DNA from: Collinsella aerofaciens
GTDB lineage: Bacteria > Actinomycetota > Coriobacteriia > Coriobacteriales > Coriobacteriaceae
Length of the DNA stretch: 64,000 bases
Direction of reading: 5' to 3'
Assembly (NCBI RefSeq): GCF_020181355.1
Contig: NZ_CP084004.1
Location: 806,001-870,000, forward strand
Both the position numbers and the translations under genes were made by a program. Below the pieces are notes generated by a model. The model worked only from the letters and a program-made list of their open reading frames with translations. It did no database searches and was not told the origin of the DNA. Within the stretch, counting starts at the first letter, position 1; each line of letters begins with the position of its first letter. Of the stretch, positions 8,152 through 14,787 are shown in pieces.

Positions 8152-8865
8152 ATGACGGATTATCGCGTCGCGCGCTTGCTTGCAAAACTGGAGGTCCCGC
8201 TGTTGTTGGCGGTGCCGGCGGTGATGGCTGCCGCGTTGCTGTCGGGTGTTGAGCAGGCAGCATTGGCCATGCTGGTTGTGGTGGCGCTGGTGCTCGCGCT
8301 GTTCTTTGCGGGTTACGAGGCATCTCGTCCGGGTTTGCGCCAGATTATGCCCACGCTGGTTCTGGCAGCATTGGCCGCGGCGGGGCGCATCTTGTTTGGC
8401 CCCATTCCCGACTTTAAACCCGTGAGTGCCATCGCCATTATCGCGGGGGCGACGCTTGGTCGCCGCAATGGTTTTATGGTCGGTGCGTTGGCGGCGCTGA
8501 CCAGCAATTTCTTTTTTGGGCAGGGCATGTGGACGCCGTGGCAGATGTATGCCTGGGGGCTCGTGGGATACGTTGGCGGTGCGCTGGCGCATGCCGGCGC
8601 TTTTGATCGCGCCGATGGCACCGTGCGTATGCCGGCGCTGCTGACCTACGGCTTTGCTTCGGGTTTGCTGTACGGCGTTGTGATCAACGCCTACGACATT
8701 ATCGGTTTTGTTCAACCGCTCACGTGGGCGGGTGCCATGGCACGTCTTGCCACGGCAGTGCCGTTCGATATCACACACGGCCTCGCGACCTGCGTGTTCT
8801 TGGCTGCCTTGTACAAGCCTTGGTGCCGTCGCATTAACCGTGTCGTCGTGAAATACGGGCTGTAA
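8152..8865 (+). CDS. ECF transporter S component (substrate-binding membrane protein)
   Basis: A 237-residue membrane protein with about six hydrophobic helices, encoded four bases after the ATPase gene. The central region FGPIPDFKPVSAIAIIAGA and the following TSNFFFGQGMWTPWQM segment are typical of ECF S components that capture vitamins or their precursors before docking on EcfT. The substrate cannot be told from the sequence, and I see no riboswitch upstream that would name it. I start at ATG 8152 because upstream codons belong to the ATPase in another frame. The module T-AA'-S is complete and probably one transcript. Confidence 0.85.
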   Translation: MTDYRVARLLAKLEVPLLLAVPAVMAAALLSGVEQAALAMLVVVALVLALFFAGYEASRPGLRQIMPTLVLAALAAAGRILFGPIPDFKPVSAIAIIAGATLGRRNGFMVGALAALTSNFFFGQGMWTPWQMYAWGLVGYVGGALAHAGAFDRADGTVRMPALLTYGFASGLLYGVVINAYDIIGFVQPLTWAGAMARLATAVPFDITHGLATCVFLAALYKPWCRRINRVVVKYGL

Positions 8866-8891
8866 GGCATTTCGCGTTCCCTCACGAGCTT

Positions 8892-8950
8892 GCGGTGGAA
8901 TGGTTCTCGTTTTTGGCTATTTGCTGCCCAAACAGGAACTATTCCACCGC
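8892..8950. other. Hairpin between ECF operon and xth
   Basis: A 15-bp inverted repeat (8892-8906 with 8936-8950, one mismatch, core GCGGTGGAAT) with a 29-base loop in the convergent gap between the S-component and xth. There is no T run, so an ordinary terminator is doubtful; a repeat or bidirectional stop is possible. Confidence 0.5.
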
Positions 8951-9015
8951 ACCTTATAGAGGGAGAGGGGTCACATGATCTGTTTTCCTCTGTCCCCTAG
9001 AGGAATTACTTGGGG

Positions 9016-9834
9016 CTAGAGCTCTAGCGTGAGGGTGACGGGGCAGTGGTCGCTGCCAAAGATGTCGCCGCGGATGCCGGTGTCGCGAACGTTGGCGGCG
9101 ATCGAATCGCTTACCAGAAAGTAATCGATGCGCCAGCCGGCGTTGTTCTTGCGGGCATTAAAGCGATAACTCCACCAGCTGTAGACGCCCTCGACGTCGG
9201 GGTTTGCCGCGCGCCAGGTATCGGTAAAGCCGGCGTTGAGCAGCTCGGTAAACTTGCCGCGTTCCTCGTCCGAAAAGCCTGCGTTGCCGCGGTTGGACTT
9301 GGGGTTCTTAAGGTCGATCTCCTCATGCGCCACGTTAAAGTCGCCGCAGGTTACGACGGGTTTGCCGGTCTCGCGCTCGAGCGCGTTCAAAAAGCCGCGG
9401 TAGGCATCGTCCCAGGCCATACGCACGTCGATGCGCGCGAGCTCATTTTGTGCGTTGGGCGTGTAGACATCCACAAACCAGAATTTGTCGAACTCGAGCG
9501 CGCAGACGCGGCCCTCGGTTGCGACTTGGGCGACGAGCACGGCCGCCTCGCCTCCGCCGGCGTAGGGCAGCAGCGCATCGGCGCGCAGTACGCGCAGCGG
9601 CTCCTGGCGGCTAAAGACCGCGGTGCCCGAATAGCCTTTACGCTCGGCGTAGCTCCAGGTTTGGTGATAGCCGGGCAGGTCAATATCGACCTGGCCTTCT
9701 TGCAACTTGGTCTCTTGCAGTGCCAGGATATCGACGTCGAGTTCTTGCGCGATCTGGATAAAGCTCGGGTCCTTTTTGAGCACGGCGCGCAGGCCGTTGA
9801 CGTTCCACGAGGCGAAAGTGTAAGTCTGAGGCAT
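9016..9834 (-). CDS. xth: Exodeoxyribonuclease III (AP endonuclease)
   Basis: This enzyme cleaves DNA at abasic sites and removes 3' blocks in base excision repair. The 272-residue protein has the endonuclease/exonuclease/phosphatase fold: FASWNVNGLRA near the N-terminus (Asn of the metal site), LALQETKLQ (catalytic Glu), GDFNVAHEEIDL (Asp and Asn), and GSDHCPVTLTL at the C-terminus (Asp-His pair). A GAAAGGA ribosome site precedes the ATG. The gene is single, facing away from the sirtuin gene. Confidence 0.96.
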   Translation of the reverse strand: MPQTYTFASWNVNGLRAVLKKDPSFIQIAQELDVDILALQETKLQEGQVDIDLPGYHQTWSYAERKGYSGTAVFSRQEPLRVLRADALLPYAGGGEAAVLVAQVATEGRVCALEFDKFWFVDVYTPNAQNELARIDVRMAWDDAYRGFLNALERETGKPVVTCGDFNVAHEEIDLKNPKSNRGNAGFSDEERGKFTELLNAGFTDTWRAANPDVEGVYSWWSYRFNARKNNAGWRIDYFLVSDSIAANVRDTGIRGDIFGSDHCPVTLTLEL

Positions 9835-9969
9835 GGTGTCCTTTCGACGGGGTTGGCAGGCTTAAGATTAGCGCAACAGGGGCGGGGTGGGATCCGCGCA
9901 TGCTGACTTAAAGGCCGCATGCTGGGACGTCGCTCAACGCTGCCCGACTAACAAGGACGGAGGACTCAT

Positions 9970-10722
9970 ATGACGCAGGCAATATCGGACCCCAGGCAGG
10001 CCTCCGCCGCGCTGGCGGATCTGTTTGACACCCACAAGCGCGTGGTCTTCTTTGGCGGCGCTGGTGTTTCCACGGCAAGTGGCATCCCCGATTTCCGCAG
10101 CGTGGGCGGCCTGTATCACCAGCAGTTTGCCTATCCGCCCGAGACCATGCTGTCGCATAGCTTTTACGAGGCGCATCCGGCCGAGTTCTTCGACTTCTAC
10201 CGCACCAAGATGATCGCGCTTGGCGCCAAGCCCAATCGCTGCCACACCAAGCTGGCCGAGCTGGAGCGCGCCGGCAAGCTGAATGCCGTGGTGACGCAAA
10301 ATATCGACGGCCTGCATCAGATGGCCGGCTCGCAGCGCGTGTTCGAGCTGCATGGCTCGGTCCACCGCAATGTCTGCCAGACGTGCGGCGCAGTCTACAG
10401 CGCCGAATGGATTTGCTCGCGCGAGCACGAGGACGCCGCGGGCGTGCCCGTGTGTCCTGCGTGCGGCGGGCGCATTAAGCCCGATGTGGTGCTCTACGAA
10501 GAGCCGCTCGACGAGCATGTGTTGACCGGTGCCGTTGCCGCCATCGCCGCGGCCGATGCCCTCATCGTGGGCGGGACCTCGCTCGTGGTGTATCCGGCGG
10601 CGGGCCTTACGCGTTACTTTACCGGCGATACGCTGGCCATTTGCAACCTTGCTCCCACCGATCAGGATGCAAATGCCGACCTGCTGATTTCTTGCGACAT
10701 CGCGGCCGCGTTTGCGTTCTAG
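9970..10722 (+). CDS. cobB: NAD-dependent protein deacylase (sirtuin, CobB/SIR2 family)
   Basis: Sirtuins remove acyl groups from lysine using NAD+. In this 250-residue protein the NAD site GGAGVSTASGIPDFRS appears near residue 27, followed by TQNIDGLHQMAG, the catalytic histidine in FELHGSVHRN, and two Cys pairs (CQTCG, CPACGG) that bind structural zinc. RIKPDVVLYEE and GGTSLVVYPAAGL complete the family pattern. A GGACGGAGGA ribosome site stands before the ATG. It is separated by about 95 bases from the folate gene; no functional link is evident. Confidence 0.95.
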   Translation: MTQAISDPRQASAALADLFDTHKRVVFFGGAGVSTASGIPDFRSVGGLYHQQFAYPPETMLSHSFYEAHPAEFFDFYRTKMIALGAKPNRCHTKLAELERAGKLNAVVTQNIDGLHQMAGSQRVFELHGSVHRNVCQTCGAVYSAEWICSREHEDAAGVPVCPACGGRIKPDVVLYEEPLDEHVLTGAVAAIAAADALIVGGTSLVVYPAAGLTRYFTGDTLAICNLAPTDQDANADLLISCDIAAAFAF

Positions 10723-10817
10723 CCCGCGCGCGCGGATACAATAGAAAGACTGAGTGCAAAGCGACCCCGCCGCCAGCTCCCCAAGCTCGGCGGCGTGGGC
10801 ATTTTAGGAGGATGTTC

Positions 10818-12566
10818 ATGGCGAACGACAGCAAGACATGGCGGTGCGGAAAGTACGAGCTCAGCTTTGACCGTCCGCGCATCATGGGCGTCCTCAACGT
10901 GACGCCCGATTCGTTTAGCGATGGCGGGGAGCACTTCGACCCGGATGCTGCCATCGAGTACGGCCTGGCGATGCTCGACGCCGGCGCCGACATCATCGAC
11001 GTGGGCGGCGAGTCCACGCGCCCCGGCTTTACCCCGGTCAACCCCGACGAGGAGGCTCGCCGCGTGCTGCCCGTGGTGCGCGCGCTGGCCAAGGAGGGCG
11101 CCATCGTCTCGATCGACACGCGTCATGTGGCGGTTGCCAAGGCGGCCGTGCGCTGCGGCGCCTCGATCGTCAACGACGTGACCGGCTTCACCGATCCCAA
11201 GATGGTCGAGTTTGTTAAGACGAGCACCTGCGGCGTCATCGTGATGCATGCCGGCGAGGTCGCCGCGCCCACCCGCACGCACGCAACGGTGCAGCTCGAT
11301 ACCTCGGCAGCGGCGTTTGTTGCCGAGAAGGCGCGCGAGGCGGCTGCCGAGGCCGCGCGTGAGGCCGAGAAGCCGGCTCGCCGCCGTCGCGGCAAGCTGC
11401 TGGGTGAGCCCAAGGTTGAGGCCAAGCTTCCGGGCGGCGTGGTGCAGCCCTCGTTGCCGTTTGGCGAACCGGAGCCCACGTCCGAGCCCGCAACCGAGCT
11501 GGGGCAGGAGACGCCGGCCGCCGAGCAGGTTGCTGCCGCCGAGACCGTCGCGCCCGCGCCCGAGGCCGCGCCCGCAGCCACCGAGGTCGCATCGGAGTCC
11601 AATGACCACCTGGCAGCCATGATGCGCCGCAGCGCCCGCCGCGAGGAAGCCTACGTGCCCACCTCGCAGCTCCGCCGCTTCACCCTGCCCGATTCGGCGC
11701 CCATCATGCGCCGCGTTATGGGCTTTCTGTCCGACCAGGCCCGCACGCTCATCCATGCCGGCGTGTCTCGCGACCGCATCTGCATCGATCCTGGCCCGGG
11801 CTTTGGTAAGTCGGCTAACGAGGACATCGTCATCCAGCGCGAGACTGCCAAGATGGCGTCGCTGGGCTACCCGCTCATGTGCGCCGTGTCGCGCAAGCGC
11901 TTTGTGGGCGCTGTCTCGGGCGTGACCGAGGCCGCCGCGCGCGATGCCGCCACGTTTGGCGTGTGCCTGGGCGCCATCCAGGCCGGTGCCAACATCGTGC
12001 GCGTGCACGACGCCGCGGGTTTTGCGCAGTTCCTGAACGGTTACTGGGCCGTCGCCAAGCCGCAGCCGCGCCGTGCGTTTGTGGCCGTGGGCTCCAACCT
12101 GGGGCATCGTTGCGACAACATCCGCGCCGCGCGCGACATGATCGCCGAGATTCCGCTCACCTGCGTGTCCAACTCCTCCAAGATCTACGAGAGCGAGCCG
12201 GCCTACGAGACGCGCCAGGACGCGTTTGCCAACGCTGTCATCGAGATTAAGACCGAGCTGGCGCCGTTGGTGCTGCTCGACGAGCTCATGAAGATCGAGG
12301 TCGAGCTGGGGCGCGACCGCTCCAAAAAGGTCAAGGTCAACGGCCCGCGCACCATCGACCTGGACCTGCTGTGGATGGACGGCGAGACCCACGGCGGCAA
12401 AAAGCTGCGCCTGCCGCATCCGCTCATTGGCGAGCGCGACTTTGTGCTGGTGCCGCTCGAGGACCTGATGCACGACCCGGCGCGGTTCTTCCGCTACAAC
12501 GGCGTCGAGGTCAAGGAGCCCGAGGACCGCGTGGGTCATATCGTGGGCGAATTGGGGCGTATGTAG
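10818..12566 (+). CDS. folP-folK: FolP-FolK fusion: dihydropteroate synthase / HPPK
   Basis: Two successive folate enzymes are fused in 582 residues. The N-terminal DHPS begins IMGVLNVTPDSFSDGGE, has GGESTRPGF and later IDPGPGFGKS and SRKRF. The C-terminal HPPK (from about residue 415) has VAVGSNLGHRCDNI, YESEPAY, the pterin/ATP region KVNGPRTIDLDLLWMDG and LRLPHPLIGERDFVL. Between VIVMHAGEV (~residue 145) and the next conserved DHPS helix lies an insertion of roughly 115 residues, very rich in Ala, Glu and Pro and probably disordered. No FolB (aldolase) is next to it. TTAGGAGG sits seven bases before the chosen ATG; an in-frame ATG at 10812 is too close to it. Confidence 0.93.
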   Translation: MANDSKTWRCGKYELSFDRPRIMGVLNVTPDSFSDGGEHFDPDAAIEYGLAMLDAGADIIDVGGESTRPGFTPVNPDEEARRVLPVVRALAKEGAIVSIDTRHVAVAKAAVRCGASIVNDVTGFTDPKMVEFVKTSTCGVIVMHAGEVAAPTRTHATVQLDTSAAAFVAEKAREAAAEAAREAEKPARRRRGKLLGEPKVEAKLPGGVVQPSLPFGEPEPTSEPATELGQETPAAEQVAAAETVAPAPEAAPAATEVASESNDHLAAMMRRSARREEAYVPTSQLRRFTLPDSAPIMRRVMGFLSDQARTLIHAGVSRDRICIDPGPGFGKSANEDIVIQRETAKMASLGYPLMCAVSRKRFVGAVSGVTEAAARDAATFGVCLGAIQAGANIVRVHDAAGFAQFLNGYWAVAKPQPRRAFVAVGSNLGHRCDNIRAARDMIAEIPLTCVSNSSKIYESEPAYETRQDAFANAVIEIKTELAPLVLLDELMKIEVELGRDRSKKVKVNGPRTIDLDLLWMDGETHGGKKLRLPHPLIGERDFVLVPLEDLMHDPARFFRYNGVEVKEPEDRVGHIVGELGRM

Positions 12567-13268
12567 ATGATCGAGATGAATGCTGTTGCCGCCGGCACCG
12601 AGCTCGACGCGGCGCGCGACGCGGGCCGCGAGGGCGTGTCCGCGGGCTGGTGCGCGTGGAGCGCGGGCGATGCTTCGCTGACGTTTTCGCTGGTCGTGCG
12701 TCCGGATGTGAACATGCATGCCTTCCACGGCCTGCCGTTTGTGGCCGCGATGGGCATGATGGACGCGCTCGTGGGCACGGCTTCGACGCCGGGGTTGGGC
12801 CTTGCCGGTAAGGTGGGTATCCAGTGGCCGAGCGATATCGTGTGCGGTGCGCCCGCGTTTGAGACGTCGCTCGCGCGCGTCGCCGTCAACGGCGGTGCCG
12901 GTGCTGCGGGCATGTTCGGTGCCGTGACGGTGGATATTGAGCGTTCGGCGTTGAGCGAGCTCGGTGTGGGTGTGGCTGACGAAGCGCTGGTCGAGGCGCT
13001 GGCCGCCGCCATGCTGGCCCGCGTGGACGCCTGGGCGGTTGTTGCCAACACGCCGCAAGGCGCCGCGGGGCCGCTGGCTCCCGTGCTGGGCGAGTACTTC
13101 GACATGGTGCCGCTGCTGGGCCGCCAAGTTGCGGCGGTGTCGCCCAACGGTTTGCCGCTTGCGGTCGGTGTGTTTGCGGGCCTGGACATCTGGGGCCGAG
13201 CGACCATCAAGACCGATGCCGGCGAGCAGGAGTTTCCGCCCGAGGCTGTACGAATTCGCGGACTGTAG
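12567..13268 (+). CDS. Biotin protein ligase-like protein, motifs degenerate
   Basis: A 233-residue relative of the BirA catalytic domain. GREGVSAGWCAW aligns with the biotin-loop motif GRGRxGRxW, IQWPSDIV with KWPND, and SLARVAVNGG with KLAGILVE; the C-terminal segment WGRATIKTDAGE resembles the BirA C-terminal barrel. The glycine/arginine pattern of the biotin loop is largely lost, and the lysine of RKLAG that contacts biotinyl-AMP is not obvious. No DNA-binding N-terminus is present. Ligase activity is therefore uncertain; a decayed or repurposed paralogue is possible. Its ATG follows the folP-folK stop with no gap, so it is translated with that gene. Confidence 0.65.
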   Translation: MIEMNAVAAGTELDAARDAGREGVSAGWCAWSAGDASLTFSLVVRPDVNMHAFHGLPFVAAMGMMDALVGTASTPGLGLAGKVGIQWPSDIVCGAPAFETSLARVAVNGGAGAAGMFGAVTVDIERSALSELGVGVADEALVEALAAAMLARVDAWAVVANTPQGAAGPLAPVLGEYFDMVPLLGRQVAAVSPNGLPLAVGVFAGLDIWGRATIKTDAGEQEFPPEAVRIRGL

Positions 13269-13292
13269 CGTCTCGGCTTCGCCAGAGCCTAC
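13266..13292. terminator. Short bidirectional hairpin between convergent genes
   Basis: An imperfect stem built around TAGCG...CGCTA and GGCT...AGCC spans the stops of the biotin-ligase-like gene and coaX. It is weak, and overlaps the coaX stop codon. Confidence 0.35.
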
Positions 13293-14062
13293 GCTAACTC
13301 CTGCATGCGGCGGTAGATTTCGCAGATGCCTTTGATGGTGAGTTGGCCGTCGACTATGTCGAAGGCGTCGGTCGAATCGGCGACGATGCTGGCGAGGCCG
13401 CCCGTGGCGATAACGGTGGCATCCTCGCGGCCCAGCTCGCGCTTCATGCGCGCGACCAGGCCCTCAGCCATGGCGGCGGCGCCCGTTACGGCGCCGACCT
13501 TGATGCACTCCTCGGTATCGCGGCCGATGGCGTGCTCGGGCGCCTCGAGCGGAACGCTGGCGAGCTTGGCGGCTCGGGCGGCGAGCGCGTCCATCGAAAT
13601 GCGGATGCCCGGCGCAATCGCTCCGCCAATGTAATAACCGTCCTCATCGATGACGTCGATATTGGTCGCGGTGCCAAAGTCCACCACGATTGCCGGCGCG
13701 CCGTAGAAAGTTTCGGCCGCAACGGCGTTAGCGACGCGATCGGCGCCTACGGCCTGGGGACGCGCCGCGCGCAGCTTGGTCACCGCGGCCGTCTGCGGTC
13801 CGATGACGATGGCGTCTGCGGCAATGCGGTCGGCCACGGCGTGCCATTCGCGCGAGAGCTGCGGCACCACGCCTGCAAAGGCGATCGCGTCGACCGCGTC
13901 GAGCGAAAGGCCGTACATCTTGAAGAAACCCATCAGGCGCACATGGATCTCGTCGGCGGTATAGGAGCGGTCGGTGGGCATACGCCACGACTGCACCAAC
14001 TCGTCTCCGTCAAACAGGCCCATGGCCGTCTGCGTGTTTCCCATATCGATAGCGAGCAGCAT
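13289..14062 (-). CDS. coaX: Type III pantothenate kinase
   Basis: CoaX phosphorylates pantothenate, the first step to coenzyme A. The 257-residue protein has the ASKHA-fold motifs: LLAIDMGNTQTAMGLFDG at the N-terminus (phosphate loop), FAGVVPQLS, GADRVANAVAA, and VVDFGTATNIDVID with GGAIAPGIRISMDAL. The open frame reaches 14440, but those codons run into the tRNA region; I start at 14062, where GGGAG lies seven bases before an ATG opening the conserved domain. Type III enzymes have high Km for ATP and resist CoA feedback (family knowledge). Confidence 0.95.
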   Translation of the reverse strand: MLLAIDMGNTQTAMGLFDGDELVQSWRMPTDRSYTADEIHVRLMGFFKMYGLSLDAVDAIAFAGVVPQLSREWHAVADRIAADAIVIGPQTAAVTKLRAARPQAVGADRVANAVAAETFYGAPAIVVDFGTATNIDVIDEDGYYIGGAIAPGIRISMDALAARAAKLASVPLEAPEHAIGRDTEECIKVGAVTGAAAMAEGLVARMKRELGREDATVIATGGLASIVADSTDAFDIVDGQLTIKGICEIYRRMQELA

Positions 14063-14258
14063 GTCTACTCCCGGTGTTGGCATAAAAGGACGCGCACCAT
14101 TGTATACGCGCCGCCGACGGCGCTCGGCTGCGATTCGTTTACGGTGATAGGGGCTGAGGGGTTTAAATATGAAGGAATTATGCTCTACGAGATTTTCCTT
14201 GCCGTTTACCGAACTCCCGCGTAATATTCTTTCTTGCGCACATGAGGCGCCCAGACAT

Positions 14259-14335
14259 TGCGGGGTGGAGCAGTCTGGTAGCTCGCCGGGCTCATAACCC
14301 GGAGGTCGTAGGTTCAAATCCTGCCCCCGCGACCA
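14259..14335 (+). tRNA. Initiator tRNA-fMet (CAT anticodon)
   Basis: A full 77-base cloverleaf with encoded CCA. The anticodon is CAT in the loop CTCATAA, the anticodon stem has three consecutive G-C pairs (GGG/CCC), and the T arm reads GTAGG-TTCAAAT-CCTGC. The first position is U opposite G72, so the 1-72 pair is not Watson-Crick. These three marks identify an initiator rather than elongator tRNA. Confidence 0.95.
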
Positions 14336-14344
14336 AGAACTTGC

Positions 14345-14375
14345 AGCTCGTCGGCCTAGCCGGCGAGCTTTTTTG
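14345..14375 (+). terminator. Terminator after tRNA-fMet
   Basis: A 10-bp stem (AGCTCGTCGG with CCGGCGAGCT, one G-T pair) followed by a run of T, ten bases past the tRNA. Confidence 0.85.
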
Positions 14376-14423
14376 TTATTTCGGGACCGTGTTTTCGGTC
14401 CAATTCTCGGCCTCTCAAACAAA

Positions 14424-14644
14424 ATCTCGATCTGTAACATCTAGACCCGATTTGGGCGGCTAGGTGTTACAGACCGAGATATACCGGTGGGTTGGGTCGT
14501 GTTTGTCTAAATCTGTAACACGAGGGACGGATTTTGCCGAGTTGATGTTATAGATTGAGATTTTCTAGCAGGCGGGTTTGGTTTATCTCGATCTGTAACA
14601 GTAAGACCCGGTTTTGCCGCGTAACTGTTACAGATTGAGATAAA
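14424..14644. repeat. Three tandem palindromic repeats (family E units 1-3)
   Basis: Units at 14424-14480, 14505-14562 and 14582-14644. Each has arms of the form CTCGATCTGTAACA with the complement, enclosing about 25 bases that often contain GACCCGRTTTTGSCG. Unit 3 has a 22-bp stem with one G-T pair. Stem bases adjoining the loop differ between units yet still pair (CTAG/CTAG in unit 1, CAGT/ACTG in unit 3). A fourth unit lies at 56998-57054. With the tRNA terminator they account for most of the 14336-14787 gap; the rest, 14645-14781, shows nothing clear. Confidence 0.85.
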
Positions 14645-14787
14645 CCGACGGGCCGCCCCGCTCTGCCCCATCCACCTGCCGCCACCTGATATTCGCCGAT
14701 TTCCGTTGTGCTGCTGTGCCTCCATGCCATATCCTCTAGACAACTACGCGGCAACATCGCCGCCGCGCCTACAAGAGAGGAATGTCC

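Noticed and set aside
10719-13127. 802-codon ORF antisense to folP-folK
   Set aside because: GC-rich codons on the opposite strand leave long stop-free frames; composition (His/Arg/Gly-rich) is that of a shadow. The same applies to antisense ORFs at 14548-16800, 25880-28930 and 57117-59765.
14424-14644. CRISPR array
   Set aside because: Three units only, each a palindrome with spacing too irregular and no constant direct repeat separated by unique spacers; no cas genes in the window.
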